DNA from: Vibrio hibernica
GTDB taxonomy: Bacteria; Pseudomonadota; Gammaproteobacteria; Enterobacterales; Vibrionaceae
Length of the DNA stretch: 47,405 nt
NCBI RefSeq assembly: GCF_015223435.1
Contig: NZ_VHKO01000019.1
Location: forward strand, 1 to 47,405
Direction of reading: 5' to 3'
Made by a program: the position numbers and the translations under genes. Each line of letters begins with the position of its first letter. Within the stretch, counting starts at the first letter, position 1. Shown here piece by piece: positions 8,416 to 16,685 of the stretch. The notes beneath the pieces were generated by a model. The model searched no databases and was not told the origin of the DNA. It saw nothing but the letters and a program-made list of their open reading frames with translations.

Positions 8416-8973
8416 CTTTGGGGCAAAGATGAATCAGCAGAGGGCTAACTATCTTAAAATGGGTAGTGCTCTTCTTCATACGCTTCCACCCAGGTCACTA
8501 GCTTTTCAAGTTCGTCACCTTCGGGTGTGCCTGGTTCAGCATCGAATATGGTTTCAATCCTCTTTAAAACCATCCTGTACTCGTTTTCTGACGGTATTTC
8601 CGATTCAGTAAGTCCTTTAACTTTCATGAGAGTTTCCCTATCGACACTCCCGCTTTTGTTAAAGCGTTCAGCCATTTTTAGCATTTTTTCCATTCGGGTG
8701 TCGTTAAGAGCATCGTCTCTTTGAACAAGAAAATCGCTTTCTGCTTTATCCGTATCTTCAGAATAAGATCCCCAATCTTTTTCATTTGTAGTCGCGAGTT
8801 CATCAGCGTGTGCTGTTTTGGGTGTAATATCCTCAAGCAGTTCTTTTTCTGAAAGTGGTCTACGGCTCATGGCTCGCTCCTCGATTGAAAGTAACATTAG
8901 ATGATTTATAGCATAGTGAGTTACCGGCTGTAAGGTATGAGCTGCTTTAAGACAAGCTTTGGGGCAGAAATGA
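8416..8973. repeat. Imperfect 17 bp direct repeats flanking the composite antitoxin ORF
   Basis: Two copies of a 17 bp sequence, CTTTGGGGCANANATGA-like, lie at 8416-8432 and 8957-8973 and match at 15 of 17 positions in the same orientation. They bracket the 8454-8870 ORF. They may be the trace of a unit that inserted or recombined here, or of a deletion between short homologies. No element family was recognised. Confidence 0.4.
8454..8870 (-). CDS. Composite antitoxin-like protein (MazE-like tail plus truncated HigA-like segment)
   Basis: A 138 aa protein from the ATG of MSRRPLSEKE, which has a good ribosome-binding site (GAGGAG about 8 bp upstream). Residues 6-35, with LLEDITPKTAH and a following KDWG, resemble the toxin-binding tail of MazE-type antitoxins (which have ELVNDITPENLH and DWGE). 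Residues about 105-138, AEPGTPEGDELEKLVTW then EAYEEEHYPF, resemble the N-terminal region of HigA-type antitoxins. HigA proteins normally continue into a helix-turn-helix domain, which is absent: the ORF stops right after HYPF. No toxin ORF lies next to it. It is likely a fusion or relic of two toxin-antitoxin modules. Whether it is translated or functional is unknown. Confidence 0.55.
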   Translation of the reverse strand: MSRRPLSEKELLEDITPKTAHADELATTNEKDWGSYSEDTDKAESDFLVQRDDALNDTRMEKMLKMAERFNKSGSVDRETLMKVKGLTESEIPSENEYRMVLKRIETIFDAEPGTPEGDELEKLVTWVEAYEEEHYPF

Positions 8974-9079
8974 TATGGGTAAATAACACAACTAAAAGAC
9001 GCCGATATGCCAAATAAACTTTCTCCCCCCTCCTTTGTTTAAACCCGTATGGCGTATCGAAAAACCGATACATTGAACC

Positions 9080-9104
9080 GTATTGTGTATCGGATATTCA
9101 ATAC
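9080..9104. promoter_or_regulatory. 25 bp dyad, probable toxin-antitoxin operator
   Basis: GTATTG-TG-TATC-G-GATA-TT-CAATAC is an almost complete dyad, with only the two inner dinucleotides and the central base outside the pairing. A further CCGATAC just upstream (9065-9071) is complementary to the GTATCGG inside the dyad. Such sites are typical of autoregulated ribbon-helix-helix antitoxins. It lies upstream of the GNAT relic on the plus strand. Confidence 0.5.
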
Positions 9105-9261
9105 CATGACGTCATTGATGTGGGTCTGTTTTACTCTTCCTGTGATATATATTCGTGCAACCCAATCATTAAACCATTCACTTTATAAATATCTAGATCA
9201 CTGCAATTCATTTTGGAGATTAACGTTATCAGTGTCTTTAACATTAATAACCAGATTTTAA

Positions 9262-9339
9262 TTCGGAAGATTCCCATTCCATAAATATACTGACGCTTAC
9301 TATGAGAAATACGGCTTTGCTCCACTCGTACATAAATGA
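9262..9339 (+). pseudogene. C-terminal relic of a GNAT acetyltransferase (TacT-like toxin)
   Basis: An open stretch of 25 codons ends in AYYEKYGFAPLVHK and a stop. The pattern A-x-x-x-x-YGF-x-P is the acetyl-CoA-binding end of GNAT proteins and is common in TacT/AtaT toxins. The rest of the gene is missing: the same frame has a stop just upstream. With the dyad at 9080-9104 this suggests a decayed toxin-antitoxin pair. The identification rests on a very short segment. Confidence 0.4.
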
Positions 9340-9364
9340 ATCAAATAGCCCTGTTATCTTCCAC

Positions 9365-10480
9365 TCATAATGTATTGACTTTAGGTAAAACGCGACCGCT
9401 ACTCCTATCGAGCCCCATTATCGATTCGAAAATAGAATCAATTGTTTTCGGTTCTAAATCAACTAACCTACGAGGGTAATATGGGAACCCATGCTGTAGG
9501 AAAAAATCACATGGATTCTCTAAATTCGTCTGAAGTCTAGAGTCTAATCCAACAACCATTATGGGTCTTGCTGGACATTCACCAAAACTGGTCCATTTAG
9601 TACAATAAGAACAATTATATTTTCTGCTTTTGAGCAACTTTTCAGAAAGTAAACCTGGTCCATTTATTCCAAATTTAACGCAGGTAACTTCTCCATACTC
9701 TGAAATGTATTGTTTCGATTTCTTTGGGAATTCTTCCATATATTTTTCAAAAACCCACTGCAAGCATTCACGAGATATAGGCTTTCTTCTTCTGTTCTTA
9801 TAATACCAATTATAAAAATCAGTCCCAAGACTATGATCTTCCCTCCATCTTGTAGCCCAAAAATGGAAGTTAGACAGAAAACAAGGCATGATATGAAAAG
9901 GTAGTTGCGCAGAACTATAACTGCTAATACGGACTTTTGTATATTCCAAACTAAGGCTGCAAATCATCGTTGGTTCTAGTTCATGGGCTGCTAAAACTTT
10001 CGATATAGTCGAAACAATGTTTTTCCGCTTAGACCTACTTAATTGTTTAAGAAGTGTATTATGTACAGAGCAATTAACTCCATCCAGCCACTCCCACTTA
10101 AAATACGCACAACCATATTCTTTAATTGATCTTGAAATACAATCAGGACAAAACCTAATAGGAATTGGGCCGTAACTACTTGATTTGGGTACCCGTTTTA
10201 ATGAAGGATAAAAGATATTCTCAACTTTATCTAAATAGTCTACAGGGTTGTCATAGAATCCTGCTGATTTATGTGCCATTCCTGAACATCGAAGAAATCG
10301 AATTAATTCAACATCATCAATACCCTCCATTCTTTCTGGGCATTTCTTAAGAAAGGTGGCATTATTATACCAATACCCATCTGAGGTAAGAATGGTAGAA
10401 AAGTCGATTTCCCCTTCGACAATTAGATTACGAAAAATCCAACTATGAACTGATTCATCTTCAAAATGCTTAAGATTCAT
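9365..10480 (-). CDS. tniQ: Second TniQ-family protein, short form
   Basis: A TniQ-domain targeting protein of 371 aa from the ATG of MNLKHFEDES. This start fits TniQ proteins, which begin close to an ESxxSWxxR segment; a longer start five codons upstream (10495) is possible. A zinc-finger motif FCPDC, then EYGCAYFKWEW and VNCSVHN, matches the TniQ C-C-C-H pattern. A second CSYC motif lies near residue 310. TniQ proteins link TnsC to a target-recognition factor. The element already has a TnsD-type protein, so this copy could serve a second target pathway, as TnsE does in Tn7 or TniQ in CRISPR-associated transposons. No cas gene is visible. It is 208 bp downstream of tnsD, separated by an hsdR relic. 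Confidence 0.8.
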   Translation of the reverse strand: MNLKHFEDESVHSWIFRNLIVEGEIDFSTILTSDGYWYNNATFLKKCPERMEGIDDVELIRFLRCSGMAHKSAGFYDNPVDYLDKVENIFYPSLKRVPKSSSYGPIPIRFCPDCISRSIKEYGCAYFKWEWLDGVNCSVHNTLLKQLSRSKRKNIVSTISKVLAAHELEPTMICSLSLEYTKVRISSYSSAQLPFHIMPCFLSNFHFWATRWREDHSLGTDFYNWYYKNRRRKPISRECLQWVFEKYMEEFPKKSKQYISEYGEVTCVKFGINGPGLLSEKLLKSRKYNCSYCTKWTSFGECPARPIMVVGLDSRLQTNLENPCDFFLQHGFPYYPRRLVDLEPKTIDSIFESIMGLDRSSGRVLPKVNTL

Positions 10481-10528
10481 AATACTACCGAGCATTTCTT
10501 AAAAATAAATAAATCACTATCCCATTAC

Positions 10529-10687
10529 CTATGCCACATTGCACTTAAAATTCTCAGCCTGCCCAAAAATCTCTTTATACACTTCATCACGATCAATCGG
10601 TGGGTAGCCCCATGCATCGAGCAAAATGCTCAGGTCAAAATGCAATTCAGCTTTAATATCGTGGCCAATTTTAGTTGACCACGACAA
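10529..10687 (-). pseudogene. C-terminal relic of type I restriction subunit HsdR
   Basis: A 52-codon remnant includes STKIGHDIKAEL, WGYPPIDRDEVYKEIF and QAENFK, and ends with a normal stop. The PP-x-x-x-D-x-VY-x-x-x-x-x-QAENFK pattern is the C-terminal signature of type I restriction R subunits. It starts directly after the tnsD stop codon and is in the same reading frame. No start codon, motor domain or hsdM/hsdS is present, so it is a fragment left from a lost or displaced cargo restriction system. Confidence 0.7.
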
Positions 10688-12241
10688 TTACCATTTATAA
10701 GATAAAAAAATATTCAATGTTTTAGGGAGTTTTTCTTTCTTCGAGATTAACCAACCATGCCCTCCTAATTGCCTATCTAATTCGCTTCTGCTTATTTGTT
10801 TTGAATTGCACCTCAAAATTTCAATCACTTTTTCCGCAAGCTCTACATCTAATTGTTCCCAATTGATTTTATCTACATGTTTTGTCTTTGTGGCTCTCGG
10901 CAAGTTATCCTCTAACCAATTTCTATCATGCTGATATAACCAGAAAAAAGCAGCCTCACAGGCATTCTTTACATCTTTTCTAAGGCTATGACTATTAGAA
11001 TATATGTAGCGAAGAATTATAGTTTTATACCGACGAGACGTAGATTGGCATTTGCATTTCCTTCGCCATTCAACAAGCCCATTAGTCGTTGATATGATAA
11101 GTTCAACGCTCCCTGTTGATATTTTGTATTTATTCGCAATCACTTTTCTGTGAAAGCCTTTCCGCGCTAGCGCTATTACATCAACCTTTAATTCTTCAGT
11201 AATAATCTTTGGCTTAAGATTTACAGGAATTTTATTCCTTAATGCAACGGATTTTACATAGCATCGACTTTTATTAATCTGTCTCCCAACATCAGCCATT
11301 GAAAATCCACGTAATAATAAGTCACAACAAGACTTTTCTAGAGCTAAATCTTTTGAAAGTGTAGGTTCAGTGGCTAATGGTAATGACAGTTGTCTCGTGG
11401 CTACATGGTTCAAATAAAAACTCATCAATAAATGCTTAAAGGGCGGTTGATTCAAGCTCCCTTTAAACGTCTCTATCCAATATGAGTAATCGCTTTTACT
11501 ACGAGGCAGCAAAAGGTGCCCCCTTGGTAACACTTGCTGTGCCAAGTAATACAGCTCTGCACTTAAAGTCTTCCGTCTAATACTCCCATTTAATGTGATA
11601 AACCCACAATCTTTCATTATTTCTTTATAGTTGAAGGGGACTTTTAGCTCTGCATTTCGGGTTTGATTCAATACGCTTTGGCAATAATTTACAAACTCAA
11701 AGGCTAATGGTGAGCAATTTTTAGTTTCAGCATATTCACTTGGGAAGAAGTAATTGCTTATGTGGCTTCGCTCTGGGAGCGCTCTATGTATCAACCACAC
11801 ATGATGCTTGCTACATACTTCAACACCTGAAATTTGATGTAAGCAATGCCAATACGATACACCAAATTCTTGAATTTCATCTTTTGCACATTGAGGGCAG
11901 AATTTTATACTTAATTGTTCACGTTCACGAAACGTGGATACTTGGCAAGCTCTAATCACTTGAGAGACCTTGGCATTTGAATCATTAATTATATTCTTAT
12001 ATTTAGGTAGAAAATAAGAAAAGAAAGAGTTAAGACTTTGATACTTAATGATATCAATAGGATACTCATTAATAAGGACAGCCATTCTACTTAGGTCACC
12101 GACAAAATAAGGATGAAAAGTAGATTTTTCATTACCAAGTATCTTTTCTAAATATTGTGCCGTCGTTAAGCCGCTATAACTAAAATGGCGGCAAATTCGG
12201 CTATGAAAGGTTTCATCTGGGAGTGTACTTGGTAATTGCAT
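10688..12241 (-). CDS. tnsD: TnsD-type target selector (TniQ family, long form)
   Basis: A 517 aa sequence-specific targeting protein. The N-terminal TniQ domain (about 1-160) has the zinc finger FCPQC, then EFGVSYWHCLHQ and EVCSKHH. A long C-terminal region with helix-turn-helix-like segments (around 315-400, SMADVGRQINKSRCYVKSVA and similar) should read DNA. Length equals that of Tn7 TnsD (508 aa as I recall). TnsD binds a conserved gene 3' end and recruits TnsC. Because the element sits at the yhiN stop codon, the predicted target is the end of yhiN, whose C-terminal codons (GGYNFQWAWSSG) are highly conserved. It begins 33 bp after tnsC. Confidence 0.88.
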   Translation of the reverse strand: MQLPSTLPDETFHSRICRHFSYSGLTTAQYLEKILGNEKSTFHPYFVGDLSRMAVLINEYPIDIIKYQSLNSFFSYFLPKYKNIINDSNAKVSQVIRACQVSTFREREQLSIKFCPQCAKDEIQEFGVSYWHCLHQISGVEVCSKHHVWLIHRALPERSHISNYFFPSEYAETKNCSPLAFEFVNYCQSVLNQTRNAELKVPFNYKEIMKDCGFITLNGSIRRKTLSAELYYLAQQVLPRGHLLLPRSKSDYSYWIETFKGSLNQPPFKHLLMSFYLNHVATRQLSLPLATEPTLSKDLALEKSCCDLLLRGFSMADVGRQINKSRCYVKSVALRNKIPVNLKPKIITEELKVDVIALARKGFHRKVIANKYKISTGSVELIISTTNGLVEWRRKCKCQSTSRRYKTIILRYIYSNSHSLRKDVKNACEAAFFWLYQHDRNWLEDNLPRATKTKHVDKINWEQLDVELAEKVIEILRCNSKQISRSELDRQLGGHGWLISKKEKLPKTLNIFLSYKW

Positions 12242-12274
12242 GAAAACCTTATTATCAAACCAATCATGCTTTAA

Positions 12275-13690
12275 TTATAGTTCTTCAAGTGGATTTTCCA
12301 GCATTAACTTTTTCGCCCTCAGATAATCAATAGGGTTATTTGCTTCGCTAGCTTGTTGACAAAGGTCTGGGTTCCTAATTCTACTCAATAAATCGACAGA
12401 GCCTACCAATTCAATTAACTGTGAAGCAAATTCTGGATGTTGAGGTTTCATAATATCCCCTGTTTTGTCTACAGTTTTTATTGTGCTTTTTGCTACACGA
12501 TGAACATTACGTTGCTTCCCTTTAGGTAAGGAAATTACCATTTTGAGCTCATTAACCTCCTCTGTCTGCCTTGAAAGGCCACAAGCAACAGCATTACCAG
12601 ATGTCAATGCTGTAGATGTCATGCGTTCATCGTGAGTTCCAATAAGTAATCTTTGCGCTTCTCTGTAGGTACGGCTTGCCATATCAATATTGCCCACAGA
12701 GAGCGTATGAAGATCATCATTTAATTCGTCGGTTAAATCCGTGTAAACATTAGTCCACTGGTATTGCCATAATTGCTCTACAAACGCATTCCATGAAGCA
12801 CTATCCCGAGCCAATACTGACATAGTATGGTGATAGCCACTTTCTGCTCGTCGGGCCGCTTTAAGCTCTTTAAATAATGATTGTTCAAAAGGAGGGTTTG
12901 CTACGAAAAAAAGTGGTACACCTAGCTTATTCACCAACCTGTGTAAAAATCTTAATAAGTTATTTTCCCCACCCGTTCTCTTAAACTTTAGATTCTGCAT
13001 TTCATCAATTACTAACATACCAATAAAGCTTGACTTCATGCACTGCTCTAACTGTCGTATCAAAGCTCCTATCGTTCTTGCCGCCTTGGTTTTTTCTCTA
13101 TCAAGAGTCAAATCTAGTGTCGATAGGATCTCTTCACATAAATCTCGAACACTTGAGTTACTAGGGCAATCAACTTTTATCCAAACAACTTGTTTTCTGA
13201 ACTCTAATACTTGCCCTTGATAAGTTTCATGCTCAATAACATTCGGGAAGTAATTCAGAACTTGCTCTATCATTGAAGTTTTACCTACTCCACTTTCGCC
13301 TATAAGGGTAAGTCCATCCCCTTTAGGTTGAAAAAAACCTGTCCGCGGCTCTATATTCGGTTTTTCATCAACCAAATAATGTAAAAATTGAGCCGTTGTG
13401 GGGCTAAGAGGGTTCTTGGCGGAATATCCTTTTTTAATCGCTCTCTCTACTGCTCTAAAACATGCTTCATAATCGGTTAACGGCTGCCTAATTTCTTCAA
13501 TACGATTTAAGTATTCATCACGGATTAATGGATCGGGATGTTCGGCTATTTCTTCTGAGTAATCAGGATAATTACTAAACGATCCCATCACATTTTCCCA
13601 TCCTTGTTTCATGGGAAGAGCTTCAATAAGTGGATTGCCCTGATGTTCAGGTAAAATTGCATCTTGATATACTGCTTTCTCAGTTCTCAC
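12275..13690 (-). CDS. tnsC: Transposition regulator ATPase TnsC
   Basis: A 471 aa AAA+ ATPase that connects target selectors (TnsD/TniQ) to the TnsAB transposase. Walker A is GESGVGKT (about 131-138) and Walker B is MLVIDEMQNL (about 225-234), followed by a sensor-like FFVANPP. The C-terminal tail is rich in basic residues. The start is a GTG that overlaps the tnsB stop (ATGTGA), so translation is coupled. It is shorter than Tn7 TnsC (555 aa) but longer than the TnsC of type I-F3 CRISPR transposons (about 330 aa), which argues for a canonical Tn7-like element. Confidence 0.92.
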   Translation of the reverse strand: MRTEKAVYQDAILPEHQGNPLIEALPMKQGWENVMGSFSNYPDYSEEIAEHPDPLIRDEYLNRIEEIRQPLTDYEACFRAVERAIKKGYSAKNPLSPTTAQFLHYLVDEKPNIEPRTGFFQPKGDGLTLIGESGVGKTSMIEQVLNYFPNVIEHETYQGQVLEFRKQVVWIKVDCPSNSSVRDLCEEILSTLDLTLDREKTKAARTIGALIRQLEQCMKSSFIGMLVIDEMQNLKFKRTGGENNLLRFLHRLVNKLGVPLFFVANPPFEQSLFKELKAARRAESGYHHTMSVLARDSASWNAFVEQLWQYQWTNVYTDLTDELNDDLHTLSVGNIDMASRTYREAQRLLIGTHDERMTSTALTSGNAVACGLSRQTEEVNELKMVISLPKGKQRNVHRVAKSTIKTVDKTGDIMKPQHPEFASQLIELVGSVDLLSRIRNPDLCQQASEANNPIDYLRAKKLMLENPLEEL

Positions 13691-15822
13691 ATCCCATCTC
13701 CACTGGTTTTTCTTTTTCTACCTTTTGGCAATGGAATAACTTTATCTTCAGAAGGTAAATTGGTCGGTATATTATTAATAATGGCTGTTTTCGAAGTCGT
13801 TGCACTGTTTGTTGTTGCTTCTAACTCTTCTTTTCGTCTCTGCCGAGTGTTATGAGATTTCTCCCTAAAAGAAACTTTCGCTTCACCGTCTCTTCTACGT
13901 TTCGCTTGTCGGGTCACCTCTTGCCTGTGCTTATGATCATCAATGGAGGATGTTGATATTGGTGTTAACTCATTCTTATTATCTAACCAATCTTGAATAA
14001 AGTTTGCATCAAACATAGATTTATCACTTAGCATTCGACTACGAGGTAATAAGTCACATCGAACAAATCCTTTATTTCTATCTAAACGAACATAAATATA
14101 ATTCGTTGTGTTTTCATCAATACGAGCCTCTAGCCGCCAACGCCCCGATGACCTAGCGACAGATGCCAAATTAAGCTCCTCAACCTCTGAACATGAGTAA
14201 TACATTCTATTAAAATATATACCACTTCTCGTCATACTTACTTCAGCGGAGGGAAGCAATCGAGCAATAACTTCATCAAGATTAGCTGATTGAAGTTCAT
14301 GCATATGTTTTGCTACATGTATCTTCCAATAATTCAATGGTGTTGGTGACAGGTCATTCTCAATAAGTAAGGGACTAGAAAAAGCCAAATCATCAAGAAT
14401 AGATCGATTATGCTCCAGTACTGATTTTATTATTTCAGCTGTAACTTCTTTAAGTGTATAAATTGCGTCTTTTCTAGGATCTCGAGCACCTCGAACAACC
14501 AGACCGCCTCTAGTTGTACCAAGTAACTCATGAAGTAATTCTTTGTTGATAATATCAAATCGCTTCTCAACAACACCTTTGCAATCAGGCCTATATGGGG
14601 GAGTAAATGATAATCGAGTCATCGGAGTCAAAGCTTTATTCGCCTGTACTCCTATCATTTCCCCATTATCACAAACCAACTCTGTAGGGATATGAGCACA
14701 GGGCCACTCTGAATTTTCAATATCCACCCCAAAACTTTTACAATAAATTGATTTAGGTAAGAAGCTATTTGTTAATGCTTGCCTAGCAGCACGCCAAGAA
14801 GCATGATAAAGCGAGACATGCATACCAACAATCATGCGGCTGGCTCTGTCAACAACGATATAAATCGTCGGCCGACCTAAAACATATTGAGAACCAAGCT
14901 CAGAAACTATATGTACATCAGCAACGGTAGCATCAATTTCAAAATGAGATCCCGGTAGGTAGCTCCGGTCTGTAACACTACCTAAAACCCCCCTTTTATT
15001 TCTAAGGTAATCATTTTCTGACATTCGTTGTTTAATAATTTCATCTTTAGTAAGCAATTTTTTCCGCCAATAACTAAACTGCTTCAAGGTTGGTATACAA
15101 GGAAACCTTTCTTGTGCCTGAGCTAATTTTATCTCTTTCGAATAGCTATCTTTTAATAGGTTTTTATAGGTTTTTGATAGAGTCAGTCCTGACTCTTTAA
15201 GATAATATTTCTTTAACGCTTTTCTAAATTTGGTCCTATCGACATCAGTTACAATAAATTTAACAGCTCTATCAACAGTAACTGTTCTTGGTTGTTTTGG
15301 AGCGCCTAATGGTACCGTTGTTGGCACTCTATCTTGCCCAGCACCACCGCTGTTTGAAAATGCCGGTAACAAAGCCATCTTATCTTGTCCATTCCTCCAA
15401 TAAGTAGTAAGTAACCGAGCTAAAGATTTACGATCAACATTAATTATTTTGGAATACTCAGCAAGTTGAGGTGAGCGTTTCTTAGTCGCATAATCAAAAA
15501 GAAAGGTTCTATCTGATATGATGCTTTTTACTAAATGATAATTCTTATCTCGACGAACAATATACTCATTAGGAATGTTTTCTTCGTCAATCAATAGATA
15601 AGCCGGCAATTCATATTTTGACCTTTTAGCTTTACGACTAGATACAAGCTCTGTGAAACTTTCTAATGAAACAGCTATCGGCCTTACTGTCGCAGAAGTA
15701 TTGCCAAGCGAAAATAAGATGACAGACTCAACATCCTGAATGATATCCAATAGACGATAAAGCCCATCTTCAACCAAGTTCGAATTATTCACATTCCAAA
15801 CGCTATTCCTAGGAAGCACCAT
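13687..15822 (-). CDS. tnsB: DDE transposase TnsB
   Basis: The 711 aa transposase that cuts the 3' ends of the element and joins them to the target. The rve/DDE core is complete: Asp297 in HFEIDATVAD, Asp385 in LVCDNGE and Glu419 in KGVVEKRF. N-terminal DNA-binding helices precede it and a basic C-terminal tail (about 630-711) follows, which in Tn7 contacts TnsC. Length equals Tn7 TnsB (702 aa). It begins 1 bp after tnsA. The three repeats at the right end of the element are its likely binding sites. No disruption is seen, so the enzyme appears intact. Confidence 0.95.
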   Translation of the reverse strand: MVLPRNSVWNVNNSNLVEDGLYRLLDIIQDVESVILFSLGNTSATVRPIAVSLESFTELVSSRKAKRSKYELPAYLLIDEENIPNEYIVRRDKNYHLVKSIISDRTFLFDYATKKRSPQLAEYSKIINVDRKSLARLLTTYWRNGQDKMALLPAFSNSGGAGQDRVPTTVPLGAPKQPRTVTVDRAVKFIVTDVDRTKFRKALKKYYLKESGLTLSKTYKNLLKDSYSKEIKLAQAQERFPCIPTLKQFSYWRKKLLTKDEIIKQRMSENDYLRNKRGVLGSVTDRSYLPGSHFEIDATVADVHIVSELGSQYVLGRPTIYIVVDRASRMIVGMHVSLYHASWRAARQALTNSFLPKSIYCKSFGVDIENSEWPCAHIPTELVCDNGEMIGVQANKALTPMTRLSFTPPYRPDCKGVVEKRFDIINKELLHELLGTTRGGLVVRGARDPRKDAIYTLKEVTAEIIKSVLEHNRSILDDLAFSSPLLIENDLSPTPLNYWKIHVAKHMHELQSANLDEVIARLLPSAEVSMTRSGIYFNRMYYSCSEVEELNLASVARSSGRWRLEARIDENTTNYIYVRLDRNKGFVRCDLLPRSRMLSDKSMFDANFIQDWLDNKNELTPISTSSIDDHKHRQEVTRQAKRRRDGEAKVSFREKSHNTRQRRKEELEATTNSATTSKTAIINNIPTNLPSEDKVIPLPKGRKRKTSGDGM

Positions 15823-15823
15823 A

Positions 15824-16636
15824 TTAGATACTCCCTTGACTTTTAGTAACAGACTTAATATTAATTAGACCAGATTCGGGAATATTGAAAGATAGATCAA
15901 CATCAATAAACTTATCCACAATGAGAAAACGAATTAACAGTAAAGCGTTATCATAAGAGGTAATATTCATTGAAACTAACTGATTGCAAAGATCTTCAAT
16001 AAAAAATTGTCCTGCGACTATTGTGGATAGAGCATTATCGATTTGCTCACAAGAAAAACTTATAGGATGCTCTCTAAAAGGTGATGCTGCCCATTCAAGA
16101 TTACTGCTCTGAACTCTCGTTAATTCATTACCAGTAAAGTAACTAAATTTGACCCCAAGTAATTCCCAACAAATACGTTCAATATCAATTTTTGCTAGTA
16201 CACGCAAATTTCCCGAATCACCCTCAGGCTTTACAGAAATTGCATGGTATTTGATACCTTCAGAGGAGTCGATCGTGAGCAACTGATCCGTTGTCATGAT
16301 AATGGGTTCTTTTGTTTTAGGATGCTTAGGATGCTCAACCCCAAGTAGCTTTGCTATTTTTTGAGTATAGGTAAGAGGGAGTAACGGAAATTGTTCTCTG
16401 ATATCGATGACATTATTTGAAAACTCAGCTAAATAAAATAGCTCTGACTCTATTAATGACATCATATGGTGCTCTCTATGTGTTTTTCGACCATAGATTA
16501 ATGAACGCACACCATTAGACTTTACATCTTGAATCCTCAGCCAAGGCTTATACTCTGGGCCTTGACCAATTCCATATTTATTCTTCAAAGCACGTTCAAA
16601 GTCTTGTAGCGATTCTAACTTCCGTCCACGAGGCAT
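15824..16636 (-). CDS. tnsA: Heteromeric transposase endonuclease subunit TnsA
   Basis: A 270 aa endonuclease that makes the 5' cuts at the element ends, giving cut-and-paste movement together with TnsB. I chose the ATG of MPRGRKLESL; a TTG four codons earlier (16648) is possible. Candidate catalytic residues, numbered from that TTG, are Glu67 or Glu69 (IESELF), Asp121 (MTTDQLL) and Lys140 (HAISVKP). Their spacing is close to Tn7 TnsA (E63, D114, K132). It is the first gene of the tnsABC operon, about 50 bp from the TnsB-site repeats, so TnsB binding could repress its promoter. Confidence 0.93.
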   Translation of the reverse strand: MPRGRKLESLQDFERALKNKYGIGQGPEYKPWLRIQDVKSNGVRSLIYGRKTHREHHMMSLIESELFYLAEFSNNVIDIREQFPLLPLTYTQKIAKLLGVEHPKHPKTKEPIIMTTDQLLTIDSSEGIKYHAISVKPEGDSGNLRVLAKIDIERICWELLGVKFSYFTGNELTRVQSSNLEWAASPFREHPISFSCEQIDNALSTIVAGQFFIEDLCNQLVSMNITSYDNALLLIRFLIVDKFIDVDLSFNIPESGLINIKSVTKSQGSI

Positions 16637-16685
16637 AGTTAAATCCAATAAAATTCATGTCCTAAAAGCATAGTAAACAACCTCA

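Larger units (their letters stand above)
8871..9364. other. 494 bp mostly degraded region upstream of the composite antitoxin
   Basis: No intact gene is supported. The region contains one arm of the direct repeat (8957-8973), a 25 bp operator-like dyad (9080-9104) and a short coding relic of a GNAT acetyltransferase (9262-9339). Together these look like the remains of a DUF1778/GNAT-type toxin-antitoxin module. Confidence 0.5.

Noticed and set aside
8886..8935. Second attC-like site near 8890, since GAAAGTAAC also occurs there
   Set aside because: Only the outer 9 bp match the site at 82-154; no L box pair or stem can be drawn.
9131..9325. 64-residue minus-strand ORF opposite the GNAT relic
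   Set aside because: No ribosome site or recognisable motif; low-complexity A+T-rich translation overlapping the better-supported relic.
172..9364. CRISPR-associated transposon (type I-F3 or V-K)
   Set aside because: No cas6, cas7, cas8 or cas12k-like gene and no repeat array are visible; TnsC and TnsB lengths are like canonical Tn7. Genes left of the window cannot be excluded.
10466..10678. 70-residue plus-strand ORF between tniQ and tnsD
   Set aside because: The opposite strand encodes the HsdR tail with recognisable motifs; the plus-strand translation has none.
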